Notes: generated from the sequence alone by a model not told the origin. 64,000 nucleotides of DNA from Gordonia otitidis NBRC 100426 (GCF_000248075.1 NZ_BAFB01000005.1:1-64000), one strand, 5' to 3'; shown: positions 9,885 through 18,594, counted from the first letter of the stretch. Numbers and translations are program-made.

Positions 9885-11038
9885 GCTTCGTCGAAACAGC
9901 CGAACGGGCCGACCTGCGTGCGTCGGTGGCAGCACTCGCCGAGAAGTACGGGCAGGACTACTTCCGCGAATGCGCACGAGAGGGCCGCAAGACCGACGAA
10001 TTATGGACCGAGGCAGGAAAACTCGGATTCATCGGAGTCAACCTTCCCGAGGCGTATGGCGGCGGGGGAGCGGGCATGTACGAGCTCGCGATCGTGATGG
10101 AGGAGATCGCCGCGGCCGGTACCGGGCTGCTGATGCTGGTGGTCTCGCCTGCCATCTGTGGCAACGTCATCGCACGGTTCGGCACCGACGAGCAGAAGAA
10201 TCGCTGGCTGCCGGGCCTGGCCGACGGGTCGATCACCATGGCCTTCGGCATCACCGAACCCGACGCCGGATCCAATTCGCACCAGATCACGACGACGGCC
10301 GCGCGCGATGGCTCGGACTGGGTTCTCAACGGCCGCAAGGTCTACATCTCCGGCGTCGATCAGGCCGACGCCGTGCTCATCGTCGGGCGTACCGAGGACG
10401 CGAAGACGGGCAAGTTACGCCCGGCGTTGTTCATCGTCCCCACGGATGCGCCCGGGTTCGAGTACAAGATGATCGAGATGGAACTGGTCAACCCGGAGAA
10501 GCAGTTCCAGCTCTACCTCGACGACGTTCGCCTGCCCGCAGATGCTCTGGTCGGTTCGCCCGACGCCGCGCTGAGCCAACTCTTCGCTGGACTCAACCCC
10601 GAGCGCATCATGGCCGCGGCGTCTGCGGTGGGTATGGGACGTTTCGCGCTCGGCAAGGCGGTCGACTACGTGAAGGAGCGCACGGTCTGGAAGACACCGA
10701 TCGGTGCACATCAGGCCATCGCGCATCCGTTGGCGCAGGGCAAGATCGAACTCGAGATGGCGAAACTCATGATGCAGAAGGCCGCGACCCTCTATGACGC
10801 GGGCGACGACTGGGGCGCTGCCGAGCCTGCCAACATGGCCAAGTACGCGGCGGCCGAGGCGTGTGTGAAGATCGTCGATCAGGCAGTCCAGTCGCTCGGT
10901 GGCAACGGTCTGACCACCGAATACGGTGTGGCTCCGCTACTGGCGCTCTCGCGGATCGCGCGCGTCGCGCCGGTGAGCCGCGAGATGGTGCTCAACTTCG
11001 TCGCCCAGACAAGCCTTGGTCTGCCGAAGTCGTACTGA
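9881..11038 (+). CDS. Second acyl-CoA dehydrogenase (FadE12-like)
   Basis: 385 residues from ATG 9881, overlapping the biotin carboxylase stop by 4 bp. It shows GFIGVNLPEAYGGGGAGMYE, GITEPDAGSNSHQI and the C-terminal VQSLGGNGLTTEYGV. The second dehydrogenase in the same operon suggests two successive oxidation steps, or two substrates, in the branched-acyl pathway. It is about 30% shorter in its flavin-loop glycines than the first copy (EPDAGSN versus EPGGGSD), so the two are distant paralogues, not a recent duplication. Confidence 0.83.
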   Translation: MSFVETAERADLRASVAALAEKYGQDYFRECAREGRKTDELWTEAGKLGFIGVNLPEAYGGGGAGMYELAIVMEEIAAAGTGLLMLVVSPAICGNVIARFGTDEQKNRWLPGLADGSITMAFGITEPDAGSNSHQITTTAARDGSDWVLNGRKVYISGVDQADAVLIVGRTEDAKTGKLRPALFIVPTDAPGFEYKMIEMELVNPEKQFQLYLDDVRLPADALVGSPDAALSQLFAGLNPERIMAAASAVGMGRFALGKAVDYVKERTVWKTPIGAHQAIAHPLAQGKIELEMAKLMMQKAATLYDAGDDWGAAEPANMAKYAAAEACVKIVDQAVQSLGGNGLTTEYGVAPLLALSRIARVAPVSREMVLNFVAQTSLGLPKSY

Positions 11039-11095
11039 GCGAACACCCGATGTCACCGTTCGACGAATACCGCGACAGCGCAAGGAGATTCTCCG

Positions 11096-11911
11096 ATGAG
11101 TACACCTGCTGACACCGAGGTCGTCCACTCTGCCGTGGATGCGGGCGTGATGACCCTGACGCTCGATTCTCCCCGGAACCGCAACGCACTCAGCAGGGCG
11201 CTCGTCGGTCAGCTGACGGCTGGTCTGGAGCGTGCCGCGGCAGACGACGGGATACGCGCGGTGGTGTTGACGCACGCCGGTACAACCTTCTGCGCGGGTG
11301 CCGATCTCGGGGAGGCGCTCAAGCGCGGTGCCTCCCCGGATGAGGCATCCGCCGAGGCGACGGCGTCGATGCTCGACCTGATGCGCACGATCCTCGAACT
11401 GCCCAAGCCGGTGATCGCCGTGGTCGACGGCAACGTCAGGGCGGGGGGATTCGGCCTCATCGGTGCCGCCGACATCGCACTGGCGGGACCCCACAGCACG
11501 TTCGCGTTGACCGAATCGCGACTCGGGCTGGCGCCGTCGATGATCTCGCTGGTCCTGCTGCCCAAGATGACCGCGCGAAGTGCCGGTCGGTACTTCGTCT
11601 CCGGCGAGACCTTCGACGCGGCGGTGGCCGCGTCGATCGGTGTGATCACCGAGGCGGCAGACGGTTCCGACGAACTCGGCAAGACGCTCGACGGCATACT
11701 CGACGGCGTCCGGCGTGCGTCACCAGTGGGTCTTGCGGCGTCGAAAGAACTGACCACAGCGGGTATTCGCGAGGAGTTCGATCGCGCTGCGCAACGCCGT
11801 GCGCAGGAGTCCGCAGCACTGTTCGCCGGGCCGGATGCGCAAGCCGGAATGGCTGCGTTCCTGTCCAAGAGCCGTCCGCCGTGGGACCTGACAGCGGCGC
11901 GTGACGCATGA
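11096..11911 (+). CDS. Enoyl-CoA hydratase/isomerase family protein (EchA7-like)
   Basis: 271 residues from ATG 11096, preceded by AAGGAGA. The crotonase fold signs are FCAGADLGEALKRG (oxyanion-hole AGAD) and GNVRAGGFGLIGAADIALAG (second oxyanion glycine). It probably hydrates an unsaturated acyl-CoA made by the upstream carboxylase and dehydrogenases; a methylglutaconyl-CoA-type or isohexenyl-glutaconyl-CoA-type hydratase would fit the context. The catalytic glutamate pair of standard hydratases is not obvious; TESRLG is present at the usual second site. The stop overlaps the TetR start. Confidence 0.8.
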   Translation: MSTPADTEVVHSAVDAGVMTLTLDSPRNRNALSRALVGQLTAGLERAAADDGIRAVVLTHAGTTFCAGADLGEALKRGASPDEASAEATASMLDLMRTILELPKPVIAVVDGNVRAGGFGLIGAADIALAGPHSTFALTESRLGLAPSMISLVLLPKMTARSAGRYFVSGETFDAAVAASIGVITEAADGSDELGKTLDGILDGVRRASPVGLAASKELTTAGIREEFDRAAQRRAQESAALFAGPDAQAGMAAFLSKSRPPWDLTAARDA

Positions 11912-12537
11912 CCACCTCGCGCGCGGCGGCCAATCGCGAGCCGCAGCAGGAACGTTCACGACAGACACGTGAGCGTCTGCTGCGCTCGGCCATACAGGTC
12001 CTGGCACACGAGGGATGGGCATCGGCGACGGTGGCAGCCGTTGCCCAGCGGGCAGGGGTGTCCCGCGGCGCCGCGCAGCACCACTTCCCGACCCGGGAGG
12101 CGCTCATCTCGTCAACGCTCGAGCAGATCTTCGACGATCTCACGCTCAACGCCGACACGCTGGTTCAGCCCGACGTAAACGACCCACGACGTGTGCGCAT
12201 GGCGGTCGAGCGCGCGGTGAGTATCTACACCGGCACCGAGTTCAAAGCGTCACTACAGGTCTGGGCAGCGGCGGCGTCGGATCCGGCACTGCGGGAACTC
12301 ATTCTGCCGATGGAAGCCAGGTTCGCGCGAGCCGCACATCGGGTGACGGTGGCAGCGCTCGACCCCGACGGCTCCAACCCGCGCGCCCACCGGGTCGCAC
12401 AGGTGACGCTCGACCTCGCGCGCGGTCTCGGACTCGCCGACACGTTGTCGGACGATTCCCGCCGTCGCGCGCAGGTTCTCGACACCTGGGTCGAGATGGT
12501 GTCCGACGCGCTCGCCGCCGGTTCCGAGACCGACTGA
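11908..12537 (+). CDS. TetR-family regulator of the AtuA/carboxylase operon
   Basis: 209 residues. The N-terminal helix-turn-helix is plain: ASATVAAVAQRAGVSRGAAQ followed by HHFPTREALIS (about residues 39-70). The C-terminal part is helical and would bind the ligand. It is the last gene of the operon and overlaps the hydratase by 4 bp, so it likely represses its own operon in response to an acyl-CoA or terpene intermediate. Its 3' end nearly touches the convergent gene at 12540. Confidence 0.83.
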   Translation: MTTSRAAANREPQQERSRQTRERLLRSAIQVLAHEGWASATVAAVAQRAGVSRGAAQHHFPTREALISSTLEQIFDDLTLNADTLVQPDVNDPRRVRMAVERAVSIYTGTEFKASLQVWAAAASDPALRELILPMEARFARAAHRVTVAALDPDGSNPRAHRVAQVTLDLARGLGLADTLSDDSRRRAQVLDTWVEMVSDALAAGSETD

Positions 12538-12539
12538 CC

Positions 12540-13172
12540 CTACGGGCGGGGATAGGACGTCTGGTTGTCGCGATGTCCCGACCCGCGAGTGCCCAACCAG
12601 TAAACCCCCGCCGACATCGCCGCCATGCCGACGACGACCACGATCACCGCGATGGTCATCGACAGATATCCCTGCTCGCGCGGATCGATGAACGGGTAGG
12701 GGTACCAGTCGACGAACGGACCCCTCGACAGCGTGTAGACGCCGTACAGCAACGGAAGCAGCAGCCACGTCAGCCATGAGCCCACGGGCAGCGCCCGGGG
12801 CCGGAAGACCGCCCAGTCGATCAGCAACACCAGCGGCATCAGCCTGTGAAGCACGGTGTTGGTCCACTCGTCGTTCAGATTCACGTCGATACCCGCCAGG
12901 AGCAGCGCGTAGACGATCGCCGTGATCAGCATCGCGGTCGTGACGGCGCCGCGGCACCACTGCCACCACGCTGCAGCAGGAGCGAACAACGCACCGACGA
13001 CGAGCACGATCACCGCACCGATGTTGGACAGGATGGTGAAGTAGCTGAAGTAGTTGGCAAAGTCGAAGCCGTCGGACGCCGTGACCGGCACGTAGACGAT
13101 CGCTGCCGCGCCGATCGCGGCGAACACCACTCGAAGGACACGGACCCACCACTGACGATCGCCTCTGGACAC
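12540..13172 (-). CDS. Pr6Pr/FAR-17a-like integral membrane protein
   Basis: About 210 residues with six hydrophobic segments, beginning VLRVVFAAIGAAAIVYVPVT and including YFSYFTILSNIGAVIVLVVG, LMPLVLLIDWAVF and AVIVVVVGMAAMSAGVYWLG. The FSYFTILSN pattern near the first loop and HRLMPLVLLIDW in the middle are typical of the Pr6Pr (androgen-induced/FAR-17a) membrane family of unknown function in actinobacteria. I chose GTG 13172 because the longer ATG at 13241 would overlap the start codon of the divergent gene at 13240 and leave no promoter. The ribosome site for 13172 is close-set, so the start is uncertain. Confidence 0.65.
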   Translation of the reverse strand: MSRGDRQWWVRVLRVVFAAIGAAAIVYVPVTASDGFDFANYFSYFTILSNIGAVIVLVVGALFAPAAAWWQWCRGAVTTAMLITAIVYALLLAGIDVNLNDEWTNTVLHRLMPLVLLIDWAVFRPRALPVGSWLTWLLLPLLYGVYTLSRGPFVDWYPYPFIDPREQGYLSMTIAVIVVVVGMAAMSAGVYWLGTRGSGHRDNQTSYPRP

Positions 13173-13239
13173 CCTCGCATTCTGCCAAGTGGGCTCGACG
13201 AGCTGTGCCGCGCCGCTCGCGCGGCTAGATTCGTAGTCC

Positions 13240-13590
13240 ATGATTCGCAACGTGGTGATGGGACGGTTGCGGCCCGCGGACGGTGAGGCAGCGCTACGCG
13301 ACCGACGACAGCTCGACGAGGGGCTGGCCGGGATAGCCGCACTCCGCCTGCCCGGATTGCTGTCGAACCGGATCGGTCTCGACCTCGGCCTCCGGGAGGG
13401 CGGGTGGAGTTTCGCGATCACCAACGACTGGGTCGACGCCGATGCATACCGCACCTACGATCTCGACCCGGAACACAACCGTTTTCGCGCAATGGTCGTC
13501 GAGGTGTGCGAGCAGGTCGCGCGCGTGCAGTTCGAGGCCTGCTCGTCATCGGAAGTGTGGCTGCCTGGTTCATCCCCAGCGGGGCCGTGA
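13240..13590 (+). CDS. Dabb-like (stress-responsive A/B barrel) small protein
   Basis: 116 residues starting MIRNVVMGRLRPADGEA, the usual opening of Dabb-domain proteins (MIRHVVxFRLKP). The later VDADAYRTYDLDPEHNRFRA matches the helix before the last strand in these ferredoxin-like dimers. Dabb proteins include stress-induced proteins and a few cyclases; no specific role can be given. It is divergent from the Pr6Pr-like gene. Confidence 0.65.
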   Translation: MIRNVVMGRLRPADGEAALRDRRQLDEGLAGIAALRLPGLLSNRIGLDLGLREGGWSFAITNDWVDADAYRTYDLDPEHNRFRAMVVEVCEQVARVQFEACSSSEVWLPGSSPAGP

Positions 13591-13649
13591 CGCGGTCTCG
13601 ACAACGATGGCGGGTGAGGTCGGCTGACGAGCGGTGAACGGACGGGCGA

Positions 13650-14429
13650 TCAGACGATCCAGCGTTCAGCGACGACGCGAGCCGTGGCGAGGGGATCGAC
13701 GCGATGCCCGACGGACTCCGGAACGCGGACGAGTTCTGCCGAGTCGAGTTCATCGGCGACACGCGGTGCCGCAGCCTCCAGCAGCGGGAACGTCTCCGCT
13801 CCCAACAGGACCGTTGTCGGTGTTCGCACGGCACACATCTCCGCAGTCGGGTCTGACAGGTCCCGCGCGATGGTGGCGTCGTAGACGACCGACTGTGCGA
13901 TGGCGACCAGTCCGTCGAACATCGGGCTGGATCGAATCTGCTCGACGATCTCCTTCGGCAGCCCCACGCCCTCGAGTTGGAACGTTGTCACGGCCTCACC
14001 GCGGTGACCGTCGTCGACGAGTTGCTGTAACCGTTCAGGGAGGGTGGGATCGGGTTCGCCCATCCCGAATCGGAAGGGTGGTTCGGACAGGAAGAGATGC
14101 TCGATCGACACCCCGCGCGATGCCGCGAACAGAGCCACTATCGCGCCCGACGAGTGTCCGAGCACCGCGGCACGGCCCCCGGCAGCCTCGATGACCGCCG
14201 CGAGATCCTCGACCTCGCGCTCGGGAACATACGGACGGGTGTCGCCGCTCTCGCCGCGAGCCCGCCGGTCGTAGACCACGCCGGTGAACCCCTGGCCGGC
14301 GAGGGCATCGGCGATACCCCGTGCGTCGGATGCCGTGGACATCGCTCCGTTGACCACGACGACCACGGGCCCGGTCCCCACGGTGCCGCATGCGATCGGC
14401 GTTCCGTCTGCGGACCTGACCAGCTTCAT
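13650..14429 (-). CDS. Alpha/beta-hydrolase
   Basis: 259 residues from ATG 14429 (MKLVRSADGTPIACGTVGTG). The fold is shown by VVVNGAMSTASDARG (oxyanion segment), VYDRRARGESGD and the nucleophile elbow GHSSGA, so Ser in GHSSG is the catalytic base partner. The usual late histidine is in VPESVGHRVDP. The substrate is unknown; small monooxygenase-free esterases of this type are common. An in-frame extension to 14504 has no recognisable sequence. The gene is divergent from the VOC gene at 14525, and the MerR-type promoter lies between them. Confidence 0.75.
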   Translation of the reverse strand: MKLVRSADGTPIACGTVGTGPVVVVVNGAMSTASDARGIADALAGQGFTGVVYDRRARGESGDTRPYVPEREVEDLAAVIEAAGGRAAVLGHSSGAIVALFAASRGVSIEHLFLSEPPFRFGMGEPDPTLPERLQQLVDDGHRGEAVTTFQLEGVGLPKEIVEQIRSSPMFDGLVAIAQSVVYDATIARDLSDPTAEMCAVRTPTTVLLGAETFPLLEAAAPRVADELDSAELVRVPESVGHRVDPLATARVVAERWIV

Positions 14430-14458
14430 ACCGCAATTCAAGCACCCCGGAGCGCCGC

Positions 14459-14489
14459 TTGACCTGAAGTCGACTTGAAGTCCTAGCGT
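14459..14489 (+). promoter_or_regulatory. MerR-family-type promoter with 19-bp spacer and dyad
   Basis: TTGACC (14459-14464) and TAGCGT (14484-14489) are separated by exactly 19 bp, the over-long spacing typical of promoters activated by MerR-family proteins. The spacer holds the imperfect dyad CCTGAAGTCGACTTGAAG, which matches 14 of 18 positions of the SoxR box as I recall it (CCTCAAGTTAACTTGAGG). It would drive the VOC gene at 14525. No MerR gene lies in the window. Confidence 0.65.
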
Positions 14490-14524
14490 CGCTACGACCG
14501 ACAACGAGAGAAAGGTGTGTGCCG

Positions 14525-14890
14525 ATGCCGCTGCCCAACCAATTCCTGGTCCGAGTCTCCGACACCGCCATGGCGGTCGCGTTCTACCGGGAACTCTTCG
14601 GCGCCGAGGCCACGATGCTCAGCGACCGGTACGCGATCTTCGAACTCGGGGACGGCGTGGTGCTGGCCCTGTGGAGCGAGAAGGCGGGCGAACTGTCTCG
14701 AGACGGGTTGGCGCGCTTCGAGATCGGAATCCTCGTCGACGACGACGCGCAGACACGTGCACTGCACGAGGAGTGGGTGGGCAAGGGTGTAGAGATTGTC
14801 GAACCTCCGCGTGAGGAGGTCTTCGGACTGACGTTCGTCGCGCAGGATCTCGACGGCAACCGCATTCGCGTGGCGCCTGCCGATCACTGA
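14525..14890 (+). CDS. VOC/glyoxalase-fold protein
   Basis: 121 residues (MPLPNQFLVRVSDTAMAVAF). The paired beta-alpha-beta-beta-beta units end in TFVAQDLDGNRIRVAP, the DPDGN-type motif of vicinal-oxygen-chelate proteins. FYRELFGAEATMLSDRYAIF is the usual end of the first unit. Such proteins serve as glyoxalases, dioxygenases or drug-binding resistance proteins. The MerR-type promoter just upstream suggests induction by a toxic or electrophilic compound. A GTG six bases upstream (14519) is an alternative start. Confidence 0.75.
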   Translation: MPLPNQFLVRVSDTAMAVAFYRELFGAEATMLSDRYAIFELGDGVVLALWSEKAGELSRDGLARFEIGILVDDDAQTRALHEEWVGKGVEIVEPPREEVFGLTFVAQDLDGNRIRVAPADH

Positions 14891-14895
14891 TCGGC

Positions 14896-15693
14896 TCAGC
14901 CGCGGTCGACGTCGAGCAGGTACTCGCGCAGGCGTTCTCGATGTGAGGCGACCCAACGCACCCCGATGCGATGTGAGAAGTACCAGATCGCAGCAGTGAC
15001 GAGCACGGCAAGGCTCACGCACAGTGCGAACTCGCCGTCGGACAGGGTTGCACTCCACGTCTGCCTGCGCAGCAGACGCCAGAGGCCCACCGGCACGAGC
15101 ACGATCAGGCCGAACGCCACCGGGTATGCCGCGTAGGGCACGACCAGCAGGACGATCCAGCGCACCACCACCTGCCAGATCCGGTGCCGGTTCCGCCACC
15201 GCCAGCGCAGTGACCGCTGATGGTAGGGGAACACGATCCCGACGAGACTGCTCATCGCCAGCGCACCGAAGGGGACCACCGCAACCGCGACGATCACCTC
15301 GGTCACGAAGCGCCAGTGCGTGTGGGTGGTGAGCGCGATCGCGACGGCGATCGCCGTGCACGCGGGTCCGACGAGCAACCAGACACCGAGCGTCTTCGCG
15401 CGTAACAGACTCGTCAACGCTGCCGGGTCATCGAGTGCTGCCAGTGCCCGATCACGGTCGGGCGTCAGGATGTTGGTGGCGCAGACGTCGGCATACATCC
15501 ATCCGGCGAGCGCGTAGGGCAGACCTTCGGGGCCGGTGAAGGTGAAGAACCACGATCGGGGCACCAGATACCAGAGCAGCAATACCAGAACGGCGTTGAA
15601 TGCGAGCACACCCAGCGTGTCCGCGGGACGCCGCACGATGCGCGCGAGCTCGGCGCGGACCGCGGCGCGCGTGGTGGGGCTGACCACCTGCAT
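14896..15693 (-). CDS. Multi-pass membrane protein of unknown function
   Basis: About 265 residues from ATG 15693 (MQVVSPTTRAAVRAELARI). Hydrophobic spans include LGVLAFNAVLVLLLWYLVP, LLVGPACTAIAVAIALTTH, VIVAVAVVPFGALAMSSLVG, AYPVAFGLIVLVPVGLW and LCVSLAVLVTAAIWYFSH, giving five or six helices. The layout (N-terminal cytoplasmic helix, then a large loop with ALDDPAALTSLLRAK) resembles membrane subunits of ABC-2-type exporters in actinobacteria, but no ATPase neighbour is present. The extension to 15768 overlaps a strong terminator hairpin and is not used. Confidence 0.6.
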   Translation of the reverse strand: MQVVSPTTRAAVRAELARIVRRPADTLGVLAFNAVLVLLLWYLVPRSWFFTFTGPEGLPYALAGWMYADVCATNILTPDRDRALAALDDPAALTSLLRAKTLGVWLLVGPACTAIAVAIALTTHTHWRFVTEVIVAVAVVPFGALAMSSLVGIVFPYHQRSLRWRWRNRHRIWQVVVRWIVLLVVPYAAYPVAFGLIVLVPVGLWRLLRRQTWSATLSDGEFALCVSLAVLVTAAIWYFSHRIGVRWVASHRERLREYLLDVDRG

Positions 15694-15745
15694 GCGGTGA
15701 GGATAATCGCTTCGCGACGACCGGGGCGCCATCGTGACATGGAAC

Positions 15746-15780
15746 GGCCCGGATGCGAGGAATTCCATCGCATCCGGGCC
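15746..15780 (-). terminator. 13-bp perfect stem hairpin after the alcohol dehydrogenase gene
   Basis: The arms GGCCCGGATGCGA and TCGCATCCGGGCC pair perfectly around a 9-nt loop that is itself the palindrome-like GGAATTCCA. It lies 22 bp beyond the stop of the alcohol dehydrogenase gene on the minus strand. There is no long T run, as is common for actinobacterial terminators. Confidence 0.75.
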
Positions 15781-15801
15781 GAGTCTGGGAGACAGGTGTG
15801 A

Positions 15802-16914
15802 TCAGGAGTCGTGGATGATCACACCGCGGATGTTCTTGCCGTCGCGCAGATCCTGGTAGCCCTCATTGACCTGCTCGAGTGTGTAGGTCTGGGTGACCAG
15901 TTCGTCGAGCTTGAGCTGACCTGCGTCGTACAGACGCAGCAGGCGGATGATGTCGTACTGCGGGTTGGCCGACCCGAAGAGTGAACCCTTGATGGTCTTC
16001 TCGTTGAGGGTCAGGTCGATGCCCGGCCAGTGGACCGTGAACTTCGCCGGACTCGACAGGCCGACGATCACCACCTGGCCGCCCTTGCCGACGGACCCGA
16101 TCGCCGCGGATACGACGTCCTCGTCGACGGTGCCGACGGTCACGATCGCGGCGTCTGCGCCCTGGCCCCAGGACAGTTCGGTGATCTTCTCCTGCGCCTC
16201 TGCTGCCGATGCGAAGGCGTGTGTGGCGCCGAACTTCACGGCGGTGTCGCGCTTGAACGCCACCGGGTCGACGACGACGACATATTTTGCTCCGGCGTGC
16301 ACCGCGCCCTGGACGGCGTTGATACCGATACCGCCGATGCCGTAGATGACCACGATGTCGCCCGCGCGGACGTTGCCGGAGTAGACCGCTGACCCCCAGC
16401 CGGTCGGCACGCCGCACCCGACGAGCACCGCCTTGTCGAGCGGCAGCCAATCGTCGACCTTGACCACGGAGTGCTGGCTGATGGTCGCGCGTTCGCTGAA
16501 CGTGCCGAGCATGCACATCCCGCCGAAGTCCTGCCCGTTGCCGTGGAAGCGGAAGGTCCCGTCGGGAAGCATGCCCTCGAGGATGGTTGCGCCCATGTCG
16601 CACAGCGACTGTCGGCCCGTCGAGCAGTAGCGGCAGGTTCCGCAGTTGGGGATGAACGAACAGACCACGTGGTCGCCGGGCTTGACCTTCGTCACGCCGG
16701 GACCGATCTCCTCGATGATTCCCGATCCCTCATGCCCGCCGACCATCGGATAGCGCGGCGGCAGGTCGCCGTCGGTGAGGTGCAGGTCGGAGTGGCACAG
16801 ACCCGCGGCGGTGTACTTGATCAGCACCTCGCCTTCCTTGGGTCCGTCGAGGTCGAGTTCCATGATCTCGAACGGCTTGCCCTCGCCCATCAGAACTGCG
16901 GCTTTGGTTTTCAT
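15802..16914 (-). CDS. NDMA-dependent (mycothiol-era) zinc alcohol dehydrogenase
   Basis: 370 residues, full length for the medium-chain zinc dehydrogenases. Catalytic zinc ligands are in AAGLCHSDLHLTDGD and GGHEGSG. The structural zinc is held by CGTCRYCSTGRQSLC. The Rossmann loop is YGIGGIGINAVQGA. The sequence resembles the TIGR03989 group of nicotinoprotein, NDMA-linked alcohol dehydrogenases found in mycolata, which keep NAD(H) tightly bound. It oxidises a primary alcohol to an aldehyde, which the aldehyde dehydrogenase encoded just upstream (16973-18469) can oxidise further. A strong AAGGAGA site precedes ATG 16914. It is probably in the same transcript as that gene. Confidence 0.85.
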   Translation of the reverse strand: MKTKAAVLMGEGKPFEIMELDLDGPKEGEVLIKYTAAGLCHSDLHLTDGDLPPRYPMVGGHEGSGIIEEIGPGVTKVKPGDHVVCSFIPNCGTCRYCSTGRQSLCDMGATILEGMLPDGTFRFHGNGQDFGGMCMLGTFSERATISQHSVVKVDDWLPLDKAVLVGCGVPTGWGSAVYSGNVRAGDIVVIYGIGGIGINAVQGAVHAGAKYVVVVDPVAFKRDTAVKFGATHAFASAAEAQEKITELSWGQGADAAIVTVGTVDEDVVSAAIGSVGKGGQVVIVGLSSPAKFTVHWPGIDLTLNEKTIKGSLFGSANPQYDIIRLLRLYDAGQLKLDELVTQTYTLEQVNEGYQDLRDGKNIRGVIIHDS

Positions 16915-16972
16915 GGTCGTGTCTCCTTGATCGTGCGATTGTTGTGTTGTGTTGCGCTACTGCGGGATACGC

Positions 16973-18469
16973 TCACAGCGCGACGTTGACGGCCTTGGTC
17001 TGGGTGTAGAGTTCGATGGCCGACTGGCCCAGTTCGCGTCCCCACCCGGACTGCTTGTAGCCCCCGAACGGCATGGCGGTGTCGAAGCCGTTGTACTGAT
17101 TGACCCACACCGAACCCGCCTTGAGTTGGCGAGCGGTCTTGTGTGCTTTCGACAGGTCTGTGGTCCAGATGCCTGCGGCGAGGCCGTAGATCGAATCGTT
17201 GGCTGCAGCAGCCACACCGGTGTCGGCATCGAAGGGCAGCGCCGCGACGACGGGTCCGAAGATCTCCTCACGGACGATGGAGAAATCGGGTTCGACGTCG
17301 ACGAAGACGGTGGGTTCGATGAAGAATCCCTCGTCGCCCCAACGCTTTCCGCCGGTCAGAGCGCGGGCGCCGTCGGCCAGCCCCGCGGCGAGATAGCCCG
17401 ATACCCGGTCGAACTGCTCCTGGCTGACCAGTGGGCCGAGTTCGGTTGTGGGGTCGAGTCCCGGCCCGATCTTGGCTTTCGACGCCGCGTCGGCGACTGC
17501 GGCTGTGAAGTCGTCGAAGATGGGTCGCTCGACGAACAGGCGCGTACCCGCCACGCAGCACTGACCGTGGTTGAACATCCACGCCGCGACCGAACCCGCG
17601 ACGGCCTGCTCGAAATCGGCATCGGCGAAGACGATGTTGGGGCTCTTGCCGCCGAGTTCGAGTGAGACCTTCTTGAGGTTGCCCTTCGACGCCTCGACGA
17701 TCTTCTTGCCGACCTCGGTGGAGCCGGTGAACGCGATCTTGTCGACGTCGTCATGGGCTGCGAGTGCCGCACCGGCGTCGCCGAAGCCGGTGACGATGTT
17801 GACCACGCCGGGTGGGAAGCCCGCTTCGCAGAAGACCTCCCCGAGCAGTAGCGCGGTCAGTGGGGTCTGCTCTGCGGGCTTGAGGATCACGGTGTTGCCG
17901 GCGGCCAGCGCGGGAGCCAACTTGAACGACGCCATCAGGAGCGGGAAGTTCCACGGCACGATCAGGCCGCACACCCCGACGGGCTCACGCAATGTGTAGG
18001 CGTGGAACTCGCCGCCAGGTACGAAGGGCATCGACACGTCGACGGTGCTGCCGGTGATCTTGGTGGCCAGACCCGCGTTGTAGCGGAAGATGTCTGCCGA
18101 CCATGCGGTGTCGACGGCGGTCGCGATCGTGGCGGCCTTGCCGTTGTCGAGGGCCTCGAGCTGACCGAACTCCTCGGCGCGCTCGGTCAGGATGTCACCG
18201 ACCCGCCAGAGCAGACGCTCGCGCTCGTTGGGCTTCATCCGCGACCACGGGCCGTCGTCGAACGCCTCGCGTGCTGCTCGCACCGCGCGGTCGATGTCGG
18301 TGCCGTCGCCTCTGGCGACCGAGGTGAGTGTGCGTCCGTTGGCCGGATCGATGGTCTCGAAGGTCTGGCCGGACGCGGCGAACACCCAGTCGCCACCGAT
18401 CAACATCGGTCGGTCGGTGGAGATGAAGTCCCGGACCTTGGTTGCGAGTTCGGGTGCGACAGCCGTCAT
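16973..18469 (-). CDS. NAD-dependent aldehyde dehydrogenase
   Basis: 498 residues from ATG 18469, with AGGAGGAC upstream. Motifs in order: GVCGLIVPWNFPLLMASFKL, KPAEQTPLTALLLG, ITGSTEVGKK-type FTGSTEVGKK, LELGGKSPN (catalytic Glu) and HGQCCVAGTR (catalytic Cys). These mark a typical ALDH1/acetaldehyde-type enzyme that makes an acid from an aldehyde. It precedes the alcohol dehydrogenase on the same strand with a 58-bp gap, so the pair forms an alcohol-to-acid module. The AcoR-like regulator gene lies just upstream and its likely binding site sits in the intervening gap. Confidence 0.87.
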   Translation of the reverse strand: MTAVAPELATKVRDFISTDRPMLIGGDWVFAASGQTFETIDPANGRTLTSVARGDGTDIDRAVRAAREAFDDGPWSRMKPNERERLLWRVGDILTERAEEFGQLEALDNGKAATIATAVDTAWSADIFRYNAGLATKITGSTVDVSMPFVPGGEFHAYTLREPVGVCGLIVPWNFPLLMASFKLAPALAAGNTVILKPAEQTPLTALLLGEVFCEAGFPPGVVNIVTGFGDAGAALAAHDDVDKIAFTGSTEVGKKIVEASKGNLKKVSLELGGKSPNIVFADADFEQAVAGSVAAWMFNHGQCCVAGTRLFVERPIFDDFTAAVADAASKAKIGPGLDPTTELGPLVSQEQFDRVSGYLAAGLADGARALTGGKRWGDEGFFIEPTVFVDVEPDFSIVREEIFGPVVAALPFDADTGVAAAANDSIYGLAAGIWTTDLSKAHKTARQLKAGSVWVNQYNGFDTAMPFGGYKQSGWGRELGQSAIELYTQTKAVNVAL

Positions 18470-18577
18470 GTAGTCCTCCTGCGAGAGCGTCGAGTCGTTG
18501 CGGCCCGCACGACGAAGTGATCTGGGTCATAGATGCGGACCTATCTATAGTTCTGCCATCACCGCGGTGCGGTGAAC

Positions 18578-18594
18578 TGTCCAGAAACTGGACA
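18578..18594. promoter_or_regulatory. 17-bp perfect dyad upstream of the aldehyde dehydrogenase gene
   Basis: TGTCCAG and CTGGACA flank the triplet AAA (plus strand) as a perfect 7-3-7 inverted repeat. It lies 109 bp upstream of the aldehyde dehydrogenase start and 42 bp after the stop of the regulator at 18636. The position suits a binding site for that AcoR/Fis-type activator. A related dyad with the same 17-bp length occurs at 23366-23382. Confidence 0.65.
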
